Both the position numbers and the translations under genes were made by a program. This document shows positions 13,301 to 27,540 of a stretch of DNA of 64,000 bases, one piece after another (positions within the stretch are counted from its first letter, which is position 1; each line of letters opens with the position of its first letter). This DNA is from Glandiceps talaboti (taxonomy: Eukaryota; Hemichordata; Enteropneusta; Spengelidae): the NCBI RefSeq assembly GCF_964340395.1, contig NC_135562.1, positions 22,672,173 to 22,736,172 on the forward strand. The letters are read 5' to 3'. A model generated the notes under the pieces. It saw nothing but the letters and a program-made list of their open reading frames with translations, was not told the DNA's origin and made no database searches.

Positions 13301-13540
13301 GCAATACATATCATCCCAATTCAAGTCCCTTATCACACTAAGTGCAATACATATCATCCCAATTCAAGTCTCTTATCACACTAAGTGCAATACATATCCC
13401 AATTAAAGTCCCTTATCACACTAAGTGCAATACATATCATCCCAATTCAAGTCTCTTATCGCACTATGTGCAATACATATCGTCCCAGTTCAAGAGTCTT
13501 ATCACATTAAGTACAATACATATCGTCCACGGACTAGGCA
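10390..13540. repeat. 43-bp satellite array with two subfamilies
   Basis: About 73 tandem copies of a 43-bp unit (ttcaagtcccttatcacact then aagtacaatgcatatcgtttcag). From 10390 to about 11930 most copies carry aagtacaatgcatatcgttt. From about 12050 to 13480 they carry aagtgcaatacatatcatccc, with the changeover in a short mixed zone. The last copy at about 13490-13530 returns to the left-hand type. No coding potential beyond chance. Confidence 0.93.
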
Positions 13541-13544
13541 TTAA

Positions 13545-13950
13545 AGATCCCAGAGCTTGTTTGTCAACAAATTTGAGTATTATGGGATGTTGAAATGAAA
13601 TGATCACTAGAATAATGATGACACATGCCTCGGTGTGAGTTTCAAACTAAAAAATCAAAAACATGGCAACATTCGTTCTAACTGATTGCAAATGACATTG
13701 GAACTTTCAATCCAAATACTTCATTATAACTGTAATTTTAATTCGATCAATGTGACGTCACATTCTGATGATCAATGTGACGTCACATTCTGACGGGTGT
13801 TGTCGAGTAAAGAAATTCTTCATGCATTATCACTACTTTAATTAACTGATGTAAAAATTGATAATCCAATCTGGTTACATATTTCAGCTTGAACTGAATT
13901 TATTTATTGATTCTTTTACATTAAGTTTCTAAACCTAAATTAGCTTTGTT
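13545..13950. other. Intergenic unique sequence with two CRE-like palindromes
   Basis: No gene is seen. A 25-bp direct duplication at about 13745-13795 carries two perfect TGACGTCA palindromes, described separately. Confidence 0.5.
13753..13785. promoter_or_regulatory. Pair of perfect CRE palindromes (TGACGTCA)
   Basis: TGACGTCA occurs at 13753-13760 and 13778-13785, each inside the longer palindrome aatgtgacgtcacatt. TGACGTCA is the full consensus for CREB/ATF factors. The sites lie between the 3' ends of the two genes, so use as an enhancer is only a guess. The pair may simply be a young 25-bp duplication. Confidence 0.3.
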
Positions 13951-13964
13951 CTTTGAGTGTCTTA

Positions 13965-14292
13965 GTTTATGCATAGGTGTCTCTATCTAATGTCTATGGT
14001 TTGTGCATAGACGTTTCTCTCTAACATCTATGGTTTGTGCATAGACGTTTCTCTCTAACGCTTATGGTTTGTACATAGACGTTTCTCTCTAACATCTATG
14101 GTTTGTGCATAGATGTCTCTCTCTCTAACATCTATGGTTTGTGCATAGACGTTTCTCTCTAACGTCTATGGTTTGTGCATAGACGTCTCTCTCTAACATC
14201 TATAGTTTGTGCATAGACGTTTCTCTCTAACGTCTATGCTTTGTACATAGATGTCTCTCTCTAACGTCTATGGTTTGTGCATAGATGTCTCA
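13965..14292. repeat. 34-bp minisatellite
   Basis: About ten copies of a 34-bp unit (tctctctaacatctatggtt then tgtgcatagacgtt), with c/t and a/g variants between copies. Confidence 0.9.
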
Positions 14293-14299
14293 GAAAAAA

Positions 14300-15304
<1,005 letters not shown>

Positions 15305-15740
15305 TATATAATACTGGGCCTACCCCATTAAATTATCTGGCAGCCATCTCAATTATGTAATGTCAAAGGTCACATTAAACAACAAGCTATATAAATAGAG
15401 ATTAGGATGTATAGTTACTTACACGACTTTTCCTTACTTTTCTCTACACAATAATTAAGATTACCAAAAAAGAAGTGATCTGACAACAAATATACGTTTA
15501 TGATGGCTTTCTCCTGATGCCATTTGTTTTTTGAGCTTTGCTCAAATGTTAGGAATGTGATAAGGGTTAATAGACTGTAAGGTGAGTCTAGTCGTGTTAA
15601 AATGAAAGCTTATAATATACATACGTTTATGATATATAATGTTACACTTGTCTTTATGACTTTAACATTGCCAATACGACACACAGACAACGAGAAGTTA
15701 ATATGGAATGGATATACAGAGTGAGATTGTCTGTGATTGC
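15305..15740. other. Probable 3' flank of the receptor gene, no gene seen
   Basis: Unique AT-rich sequence without recognised features. It may include 3' UTR of the - strand receptor gene, but no convincing polyadenylation signal is visible here. Confidence 0.4.
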
Positions 15741-15743
15741 AAC

Positions 15744-15863
15744 AATTGAACTCTGGAAGTCTGGTGGATCTCTAGATGTCTGGAAGTCTGGTGGATCTCT
15801 AGATGTCTGGAAGTCTGGTGGATCTCTAGATGTCTGGAAGTCTGGTGGATCTCTAGATGTCTG
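15744..15863. repeat. 27-bp minisatellite
   Basis: About four and a half near-identical copies of a 27-bp unit (gaagtctggtggatctctag plus atgtctg), so probably a recent expansion. Confidence 0.92.
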
Positions 15864-16337
15864 GTATCTACCTACATAAATCTTAGCTGTATTACCATCT
15901 TCCTGGCTCTATATTATCCGTGACATCTGAAAGAAAAGGTGAGAAATGTGTTTGATTTTGTAGCCCTATACTAGTTATGACTATCGCTAAGTAGTGATTA
16001 GCATAGTAGATCAAGTGGAAGTTATGTATTTCAGATACAGGTTATAAATCATAACAGATTATTCCGTTTTCTACTTCTTTAACACTTTTACAGTTGTGGT
16101 GCAAGGCTAACACGTTGTTTTGAGTTCCTAGTCATCTTGACACTACAAAGATTACTTGAAGTCACTTGTTGTACCCAATCATAGTTTGCACTGATAAAGT
16201 AAATGAAAATATTCACAATGGAAGATTATCAGGATGTGCTTTCAGAAAATGAGATTACTGTGATATGTAATGTAAACATAGATATAGCACAAATATGTAA
16301 TTGCACACCTACTTACGATGCATATATCGCCATCCTG

Positions 16338-16541
16338 TCACGTCGAGACTGGACTATCATAATCATGAACAACACTTCCGTTTTCATTTTCATTTTCATT
16401 TTCATTTTCACTGATACTAAGGGTACTGGCAGGCAAAAGATACTCGTCTGCATCCATCAATAATTCTGGAGACTCGTCAGGAAGAAGATTACGATAAAAT
16501 TCACTCCTACTGGGACTTTCTATTGGTGCACTAACATCATT
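16338..16541 (-). CDS. EGFR: EGFR-like terminal exon: short cytoplasmic tail with EN repeat
   Basis: 204 bp including TGA at 16338-16340, acceptor tttacacatccacag. Residues 859-925 contain SEFYRNLL and DADEYLLP, both conserved in ErbB tails, then five EN dipeptides from a GAAAAT hexanucleotide repeat, and end HDYDSPVST. Tyr919 in DYDSP is a possible phosphosite. The tail is about 67 aa against about 230 in human EGFR, so either the receptor is short-tailed or other isoforms splice out of this exon. Confidence 0.88.
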   Translation of the reverse strand, partial: NDVSAPIESPSRSEFYRNLLPDESPELLMDADEYLLPASTLSISENENENENENGSVVHDYDSPVST

Positions 16542-16959
16542 CTGTGGATGTGTAAAATAAGTAATATCTCTATTTAAGATTGTGCACATTTACTTGCTGA
16601 TTGCCTCATCACAAACAATAGAACACCATCTCTGGTCAGAGGGTATACAAACACCTGACTAAAGAGGGCGATATAACAAGAGGCATCTTTGTCATTACTA
16701 CACATTGGTAATTTAGCTGATATTCAAACAATTCGATTGAGAAACCTTAATCAAAGGAAAAACAGTCACATTGTATTATTCGTAAAACTATTTAAATTAA
16801 ACATACCTCTATGACCAAGAATCTGTGTGGATCTCGTGCCATATTCATAAACTCTTCAACTAACTCTTTAAAAGTTGGTCGGCTATCTTCATCTAACATC
16901 CAACCTATGGATACATTTGATATTAGTGTCAGTCAGTTTAATAATCACTGATTTATATA

Positions 16960-16997
<38 letters not shown>

Positions 16998-19900
16998 TAA
17001 TAATAATAATAAACAGTAAAGTGTTTCTGGCAAAGACGTTCACCACCTAGGCTTTGCAGAGCTGCCTCAGTAGGCCCAATCCATCGTCTAATCACATGAC
17101 CCAAAATAGTGACCAGAACAGTCCCTATTGCATGCGGTTTATTCCGTTTATTTCCTATTGCATGTGTGTTGGAGTGTGGGTATTTATGGTGCATGTGTGT
17201 TGGGGTGTGGGTATGTATGGTGCATGTGTGTTGGGGTGTGGGTATGTATGGTGCATGTGTGTTGGGGTGTGGGTATGTATGGTGCATGTGTGTTGGGGTG
17301 TGGGTATGTATGGTGCATGTGTGTTGGGGTGTGGGTATGTATGGTGCATGTGTGTTGGGGTGTGGGTATGTATGGTGCATGTGTGTTGGGGTGGGGGTAT
17401 GTATGGTGCATGTGTGTTGGGGTGTGGGTATGTATGGTGCATGTGTGTTGAAGTGTGGGTATTTATGGTGCATGTGTGTTGGGGTGGGGTAATTATGGTG
17501 CATGTGTGTTGGGGTGTGGGTATGTATGGTGCATGTGTGTTGGAGTGTGGGTAAGTATGGTGCATGTGTGTTGGGGTGGGGGTATGTATGGTGCATGTGT
17601 GTTGGGGTGGGGGTATGTATGGTGCATGTGTGTTGGAGTAGGGTAATTATGGTGCATATGTGTTGGAGTGTGGGTATTTATGGTGCATGTGTGTTGGGGT
17701 GGGGGTATGTATGGTGCATGTGTGTTGGGGTGGGGGTATGTATGGTGCATGTGTGTTGGGGTGGGGTATTTATGGTGCATGTGTGTTGGGGTGGGGGTAT
17801 TTATGGTGCATGTGTGTCGGGGTGGGGTATGTATGGTGCATGTGTGTTGGGGTATTTATGGTGCATGTGTGTTGGGCTGGGGTATGTATGGTGCATGTGT
17901 GTTGGGGTGGGGGTATGTATGGTGCATGTGTGTTGGGGTGGGGTATGTATGGTGCATGTGTGTCGGGGTGGGGTATTTATGGTGCATGTGTGTCGGGGTG
18001 GGGTATGTATGGTGCATGTGTGTTGGGGTATTTATGGTGCATGTGTGTTGGGCTGGGGTATGTATGGTGCATGTGTGTTGGGGTGGGGGTATGTATGGTG
18101 CATGTGTGTTGGGGTGTGGGTATGTATGGTGCATGTGTGTTGGGGTGTGGGTATTTATGGTGCATGTGTTTTGGGGTGGGGGTATGTATGGTGCATGTGT
18201 TTTGGGGTGGGGGTATGTATGGTGCATGTGTGTTGGGGTGGGGTATGTATGGTGCATGTGTGTTGGGGTGGGGGTATGTATGGTGCATGTGTGTTGGGGT
18301 GTGGGTATTTATGGTGCATGTGTGTTGGGGTGTGGGTATTTATGGTGCATGTATGTTGGGGTGGGGGTATGTGTGGTGCATGTGTGTTGGGGTGGGGGTA
18401 TGTATGGTGCATGTGTGTTGGGGTGGGGGTATGTATGGTACATGTGTGTTTGGGTGTGGGTATTTATGGTGCATGTGTGTTGGGGTGAGGTATGTATGGT
18501 GCATGTGTGTTGGGGTGGGGGTATTTATGGTGCATGTGTGTTGGGGTGTCGGTATGTATGGTGCATGTGTGTTGGGGTGGGGGTATTTATGGTGCATGTG
18601 TGTTGGGGTGGGGGTATGTATGGTGCATGTGTGTTGGGGTGGGGGTATGTATGGTGCATGTGTGTTGGGGTGGGGGTATGTATGGTGCATGTGTGTTGGG
18701 GTGTCGGCATGTATGGTGCATGTGTGTTGGAGTGGTGTATGTATGGTGCATGTGTGTTGGGGTGGGGGTATTTATGGTGCATGTGTGTTGGGGTGGGGGT
18801 ATGTATGGTGCATGTGTGTTGGGGTGGGGGTATGTATGGTGCATGTGTGTTGGGGTGGGGGTATGTATGGTGCATATGTGTTGGGGTGGGGGTATGTATG
18901 GTGCATGTGTGTTGGGGTGGGGGTATGTATGGTGCATGTGTGTTGGGGTGTCGGTATGTATGGTGCATGTGTGTTGGAGTGTGGGTATGTATGGTGCATG
19001 TGTGTTGGGGTGTCGGTATGTATGGTGCATGTGTGTTGGAGTGGGGTATGTATGGTGCATGTGTGTTGGGGTAGGGGTATGTATGGTACATGTGTGTTGG
19101 GGTAGGGGTATACACGTCATGTAATTTAGCATTCATCCTTGCTGGACCATTATCAACTACTGAAACACTAAAATTGATCTAAAATACAACTATTGTATTG
19201 GACAACTTACATTTTAACATGATCATGTACACCTCGATAGTGCAAATATCTGGTTGTCGAAGACGTTCACCCTTCTCAAGCAAGTCTGGAATATCGCGTG
19301 GTTTAACGCCCTCATACGGTTTGCCACCAAACGTCATAATCTCCCAAAGTGTGACTCCATAACTCCAGACGTCACTCTGATGGGTAAACCTTCGATGTGT
19401 TATGCATTCCAATGCTAACCACTTGATGGGCATCTAAACAAGAGTGAAATATTTTGGTATTGGTAATGGTTATGCTTGTAACACGAATACATTTCACACA
19501 GTCTGTAATTGACAACCAATTTTCTGATAAAATATATTCATATACTGAAATTAATATCAAATGCAATAAATGTATTGTTATCTAGTTTCCTTGACAACCA
19601 TTGTTAATCTTTTGACATAATAATTTGTCACATCTGAAAAGGTTCTGCCAGTCATGCTCCCCCTGTCCTGCTCCCCTGGCTTTATCAAAAGAGTGTGTAA
19701 ATGTTTGTCAAGCAACATCTCAGAAAGATTCGGGTTTGTTCTTGTAGCTGACGGAACATGGTGTGGTTGTGGACAAACTAAACCACCTGATAATAGATTG
19801 TTTATAACAGCTTCATGGTGTGGATGTGGACATTCAACTAAACCACCTGATAATAGATTGTTTATAAGAGCTTAATATATGCAGAGCTCTGAATATACCA

Positions 19901-22900
19901 TTACTGGTAATGAACCAAATAAATGTAATATAAAAGAGCAAGCTAATATAACTCACAGCCAATGGTTTTAGTTTTTGTTGTCCTGATTCAGAGAAAATGT
20001 TGATAAATTGGCAGAAATACTTACTTTACCACCACCAGCTGTATATTCATCCTGGTTAACATCTATAAACTTAGCAAGTCCAAAATCTGTAATCTTGACT
20101 CTAGACGGAGTTTCCACCAAGACATTACGTGCAGCTAAATCACGATGAACTAATCTTTTAGTTTCTAAATAGTACATTCCTTTTGCTATCTGAACAGACC
20201 AATTTAGAATATGTTGGGAACCAATGATGTGTTTGTGTTTGCGAAGATAGTCAATGAGGGCTCCTAGGGGTAACAACTGTGTAATCAGCATCATTTGGTG
20301 AGACATACTAAGACACAATAACCGTACGACGTTTTCATGGTTTGTGGAGGCCATCAGGTAAGCTTCCTGTTTAGAGAGGAACATAAATAAACTACATTAA
20401 CATCAACATTTTCCCACTAAACAAATTGTTATCTTGTGTGAATAAAGAATAAATGAATATGGTGACATACTTAAGGTCAAACAAATAAATCATATGGTTT
20501 CGATAAGATACATTTCGAAAATAGAAAGTGTTGGGATTTAGCATTTTTTTTAAAAATTGTGTACAGGCACATCTCCATTTTTGTGAGATTTCATTAAATT
20601 TTCAGGCCATTTTTAGGATATTTGTTACAAAGTACATCAACCAAGTTTTAGACTGACAGGTCAAATATAGATAGGGATCAGCTATTCATAAACACATTAT
20701 TTGTTGTTTGACATGCATACATAATGATTTAGATTTGATGATAGATGGTATATGTACCAAAATACAACAGAACATATCGTATGATGAACGTCTTATCAGA
20801 CAGACAGTAGTTCTACAGTTTAACATTATCAGTCATTCAATTCTATGTGTAAATTACGCCTATCGAATGGTAACATACAGGTATTTAGCTGAATTGATAG
20901 TCACATGATAGCCAACTCCATTCATGATATGTCAGGTGTGCAAAACTTAATGACATGCTATAGTACATGTGCTGTATCATTAACTTCATTGAAATGTCTG
21001 TGATTTTACTACTTTATATGGACAGTATCAGCTGTAATAAATACAGTTAAGATCATTACCTCTAACAGTTCTTGATTAGCTTTCGATGTCATATTACCTT
21101 CATGGAGGACCTTAATAGCAACTGGTATACGTACTTTGTCTCCTTCAGGGAGCCACAGTCCCTGGTGAGATAAAATGACAAATAATATCATAACTCAAAT
21201 AATCTAGACATTAATGTTATATATTTGTCAACCATTTATGAAAGATATCCTTAAAAAATGCTCACCAGGTCAGTATTAAAAACATAATTAATTAATTTTA
21301 GTACTCTCTAGCGGTAAAGCCAGCTAACGGAGAGTTTGACAAGGCCTGTCCATTTGAAGAGATAAAACTTTACTGGTAAGTAATAACAAGCTTTTGTCTC
21401 GGTACAAAAACTGACTATTATTATTATTAAAGGATATTGAATTTTTTTAATCATACTATAAATTCAAAGAAGAAGAATGTCTTTAACAACACGTTTGTAC
21501 ACTTTATGTTGTTATCAGTACATCAGATGAAAATGTTTCAAGTAAAACTAGATCGTTGATTCTATTTAATGATCACCCTGAGTGTAGGGACCAGTCAGTC
21601 AGTTTATTCGGCCCGGGGGTGGGGGGTGGGGGGGGGGGTGTCGTCATGCTGTTTTGAAAATTGTGACTTGTGTTTTGGATTGTGATGGAAGAAAAAAAAC
21701 TTTTCTACAATGGCATATAGCCTTGTCTGAAATGTGGTACATTTAAATATTTGTTCTTGTTCCTCAAGGATCCCCACAAGAAATGGACATATCCCAGCCT
21801 CATAGCTCTTCCCAACCTCTTACTGTCAAGATGCTATTAAAGTCGTTTTGGAATATATTAACCTGTGTAGTCAATAATTATATGATAGTGCTATCCCGGG
21901 ATCTTATAGAGTATTTGCAAGATGGTCATGATCAAAAAATACCTGTCATGTGAATATGATATATGGGGAGGGTTCATCATGTTTTAGAATTAAGTGATAG
22001 GGGGTTCAGCCTGTTTTTGGTTTTACAGATAATGGGGGTGGTGGGTCAGTGACTTTTTGTCAGACCGATGGACAAATCGACCCCCCCCCCCCAGGCTGGA
22101 GAAACTGAGTGGTCCCTTAGTCTTACGGGAAAACCGAAATTGAAGCTGGAGAGCCAGATACAATACTGCTCAAAGGTCAAGAGTCAAATCAGTAAAGTTA
22201 TCAAAATCAACTATAAAGAAATATCAGACATCAACAATAAGTCATGACTTGAACTTGATGGAGGATATGTGTGTATAGATGACATTCTATAGTTTACATT
22301 AAAGTAACATTGTTACATACAGTTGGGAAGATACTGATCACCGTCTACAGAAGTAAGCTCTAATAACGTACATGCTTAACACGTGTTTGATAAAGATAAC
22401 ATAACTATAATACCAGCATGTCAAAAAAGTACAATGTCATAATAATAATTCCGTAACATACAGTCTACTTGGTAACATGTAAGTAACATGCCGCAATATG
22501 TTTAAGATTTTAATTACCTTGTAGACAGTTCCAAATGCACCTGCTCCAAGTATACCTCCTTTTTGTAACTCCGACTCACTGATAATTCGTAGATGTGCTT
22601 TATTAGGAAGAGCCCCACTAGGTTCAATATTCTGAAAGATTTGACAATAGGGTCACATGCAGTCAATTCAATCAAATAAAAAGAAAGAGTCATGAATGAC
22701 AGAAAACCTGAGTTTATACGATTTTATTCTAACTCCTGTCAAATTAAGCCTCTATCATCATAATACATTCAAGGTCCCGGTGAACTCTAAATTAATACTT
22801 AGAATAATGTTTGCATTTTGTGAATTCCATCTGGATGACAACACTTAGTCTTATTAAAATGTGACAGTGTCAAATTGAGACTAGGTAAAGGTCAGTTGGA

Positions 22901-24755
22901 AGAGCCATAATGCCTGGATCACATTTCTTCAGCTGTCATTCACATTCTATCATTTATCAACATTATTTGCCTTGAAGTTGTACTGAGAAGTCAAATTTTA
23001 CTTTATTCACTTATGATGTTGATTATTTTCTTAACTGAATCATCTTAGCATGTATAATTAATTTTCATGAAAAAAAGAGTGAAATTATTTCTATAACTGT
23101 ACTTATAACAGTACCTACCAGATTTAAAATGAAATGCTCCCGGAAGGGCAAAACCATCGATTTTTGGGCCTACACACAAAATTCTGAACTATAGCTATTA
23201 TACACGATGTGCCACTTAATTGGAAACTTAATTATGTGAAACTGTATGACATTTGAAGCTTGCACGGTTAACATATTGCCTGATTATTAAAAAATCATTA
23301 ATTATGCAAATTAACCATTTAGCATATAAGTTACATCATAAAGCTTTATGACACATGCACTACTTTACCATTAATACATGTACTAAATTATCTGAAATTT
23401 AAAGTTTGCATGTTGCCTAATTATCAAAATGATAATTTATGCAAATTACACATCACAATTAAAAACTACATAAACAACTACATCAAACATGTATGATTTG
23501 TTATGGTTGATGTATGTACCAAGTTAGGTAAATGAAATTTGAAGTTTGCATTCTTAAGATAAAGCCTAATTACTGAAAGTCAGTAATTATGTAAATTACA
23601 CATCACATAAAAACTACACTAACAGGCTTTATTGGATAAGTGTGCTTTGTTATGGTTTATGAATGTATCAAGTTAAGTGAAATTTGAAGTTTGCATTCTT
23701 AAGATAAAGCCTAATTACCAAAAATCTTTAATTAATGCAAATTACTCATTAAAACTAAAATCTATGCTACCAGGATTTAACGGACATGTGTGTGTTATTG
23801 TTGATGTATGTACCAAATTATAATGGAATTTTGAAGCCTACATTCTTAAGATATAGCTTAATTACTGAAAATCATTAATTATTCAAATTACTCATTAAAA
23901 CTAAATTAAATCACCAATGGCATTGTAGCACAACTATTGAGAGTAAAGTTTAATTTTGTATTATGATTATGTGGTTTTGTAACACATATTTGCATACTTA
24001 TTTTTAATATTTATTCACATGTCTACCCATTTGCAATATACATCATTGTTTAAATGTTGCTATGGGTGTGGACTTGTTGCTAGGCATATTTGTATACATA
24101 TTTGGAGTTTTATTTATTGGCCTTATCTTTACTGTTATTATATTGGCATTACATGTCATCGTTTACCTGTTGCTATTGGTGTTGTCTTGTTGCTAAGGAT
24201 ATTTGCATATTTTAATATAATATTTATACTTGAATGAAGTCACTACATATTACACATACAAAGTTATGATACATATTGTGAAATTTAACAACAAATTAAA
24301 GTGACTTGCATACATGTATGTCTCACAGAGCATACCTTTGTGTGAGGTAATCGGTTGGTACATGCCAGAGATAAGAGGGAAAACACACAAACAACAAATA
24401 TGGCTGCCATTCAGCCATATTTGATTCAGTCGCAAAACCAAGCGATGTGCATATATGTCTACAAGGGCATGTTACCAGGTTTGGTTGAAATCGGTTGGTG
24501 CATACCAAAGATATAAGGAGAACACACGTATGGAGGGACAGAGGGACGGACAGAGGCCGATGGTATAGCTCCCTCCGGGTGGTGCCTGTTGGGAGCCTAA
24601 GACCATATATTATGCAAATGACTAATTAATGTTCAGTGGATGTTTACCAAAATCTAATCAGTTTTTGTCAATACCATATGTAGTGTTTCATTAGAATTGA
24701 TGCAGTAATTTGTGAGATATTATGTTCAGAGGACAGACAGACAGACTTACACACA

Positions 24756-24792
<37 letters not shown>

Positions 24793-27502
24793 GGGCAGAC
24801 AAAAGCTTAACACATTAAAATCTTGGTGTCGATATATTTTAACGTGAGTTAAGTATAGCTCACAGACATTCGTCTTTATAAATAAGGTACCTCTATTTTT
24901 TGACATTCGTCTTGATAAGGTACCCATATAGTGTACAAAGTATGGATTTTCCTCTGGTACTCTGGTTTCCTCCTGCATTAACACTGATCCCATGAGGGAT
25001 GGCCCTCACTGGACTTCTTGGGAGACAAGTGTTTAATATACTTAAAGAACTATCCGGTATAAATAAAAGATTATTTATTTATTAAAATATTATATAATTT
25101 AATAGAATCAACTCATTTGTTTGTTTGTTTGTTCTATTTACCTATGACTATTACTTACCTCAGCTTCTGCAAACGTGTCCATCGGCTGTAGATTTACCAT
25201 GGAAAAAATATAGAAATGTTATGGTAAGAAATGGTAAGGACCGAGTTAGAGGTCGTAGGTCATAGGTCATCATATGACATGAAGTTAAACCTCATCATAT
25301 GATAAATTATATAGTTATGTTATTTATTCTATGTCTCCTTTACAGCATTTTAATGACATTTAGTATAGTTATGTTATATATTCTATGTCTCCTTTACAGC
25401 ATTTTAATGACATTTAGTATAGTTATGTTATATATTCTATGTCTCCTTTACAGCATTTTAAAGACATTTAATATAGTTATGTTATTTATTCTATGTCTCC
25501 TTTACAGCATTTTAAAGACATTTAATATAGTTATGTTATATATTCTATGTCTCCTTTACAGCATTTTAATGACATTTAGTATAGTTATGTTATATATTCT
25601 ATGTCTCCTTTACAGCATTTTAAAGACATTTAATATAGTTATGTTATTTATTCTATGTCTCCTTTACAGCATTTTAATGACATTTAGTATAGTTATGTTA
25701 TTTATTCTATGTCTCCTTTACAGCATTTTAATGACATTTAATATAGTTATGTTATTTATTCTATGTCTCCTTTACAACATTTTAAAGACAGTTAGTATAG
25801 TTATGTTATTTATTCTATGTCTCCTTTACAGCATTTTAAAGACATTTAATATAGTTATGTTATTTATTCTATGTCTCCTTTACAGCATTTTAAAGACATT
25901 TAATATAGTTATGTTATTTATTCTATGTCTCCTTTACAGCATTTTAAAGACATTTAATATAGTTATGTTATTTATTCTATGTCTCCTTTACAGCATTTTA
26001 ATGACATTTAATATAGTTATGTTATTTATTCTATGTCTCCTTTACAGCATTTTAAAGACATTTAGTATAGTTATGTTATTTATTCTATGTCTCCTTTACA
26101 GCATTTTAAAGACATTTAGTATAGTTCTGTTATTTATTCTATGTCTCCTTTACAGCATTTTAAAGACATTTAGTATAGTTATGTTATTTATTCTATGTCT
26201 CCTTTACAGCATTTTAAAGACATTTAGTATAGTTATGTTATTTATTCTATGTCTCCTTTACAGCATTTTAAAGACATTTAATATAGTTATGTTATTTATT
26301 CTATGTCTCCTTTACAGCATTTTAAAGACATTTAGTATAGTTATGTTATTTATTCTATGTCTCCTTTACAGCATTTTAATGACATTTAGTATAGTTATGT
26401 TATTTATTCTATGTCTCCTTTACAGCATTTTAATGACATTGAGTATAGTTATGTTATTTATTCTATGTCTCCTTTACAGCATTTTAATGACATTTAATAT
26501 AGTTATGTTATTTATTCTATGTCTCCTTTACAGCATTTTAAAGACATTTAGTATAGTTATGTTATTTATTCTATGTCTCCTTTACAGCATTTTAAAGACA
26601 TTTAGTATAGTTATGTTATTTATTCTATGTCTCCTTTACAGCATTTTAATGACATTGAGTATAGTTATGTTATTTATTCTATGTCTCCTTTACAGCATTT
26701 TAAAGACATTTAGTATAGTTATGTTATTTATTCTATGTCTCCTTTACAGCATTTTAAAGACATTTAGTATAGTTATGTTATTTATTCTATGTCTCCTTTA
26801 CAGCATTTTAAAGACATTGAGTGTGAATGTACAGGTGAGTAGAAGTATTGTATATTTAATAACAACTCACCATATCTGCTGTACCAACTTGCAAGTATCT
26901 TTCCCTTTTTTCATCCATCTCTCTCTGCCTTCTCACATACCAAACCAGTAATACAATGATAGCGATTACAGGTAGTGTTGCCACAATAGATCCAATAATA
27001 ATTGGAGTACTATCCACCCCACTGTGTAAACAAACAAACAAACAAACAAGAAAATAACATAAACGAGAGAAACAATAACCTAGAGGAGTGGAATATTCAC
27101 TCCTGATTTTTGTGATTTTTGTTCTCGATATTTTTGTCATGAAGACAAGTCTTCGATAAAAGACATAGTTCCCTCAAATATTTTCTTCTACATGACTGAA
27201 TGGAGACATGATTTAAAAGACACCAGCCACACATAATTGCTACAAAGTGTCTGCAATATGTAAGTAATAGCTTAGCTTTGATGGTCTCCGCTGTAGGTCA
27301 AGGTCAAAGGTCACCAATACATGAAAGCTTGTATGTAATTAGATGATGTTAGACACTTGAATAGAGTCTATGTATTGAAGTTTATGCAGTAATAATATAG
27401 TGATTTGTACTACAAATATGGCTGCCATCCAGTAAAAATAATGCTACTGGCATTGTAGCACAACTGTATTCTTTATGTGTTATGTTTTTAAATGCAAATG
27501 AA

Positions 27503-27540
<38 letters not shown>

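Noticed and set aside
17054-19136. Many long cysteine- or histidine-rich frames on both strands
   Set aside because: The 31-bp array has no stops in most frames on either strand; simultaneous open frames in all phases show lack of coding constraint.
25299-26951. 550-codon hydrophobic open frame on +
   Set aside because: A 54-bp satellite translated as an 18-residue repeat; the length is a multiple of three with no stops, and the frame runs antisense over the transmembrane exon.
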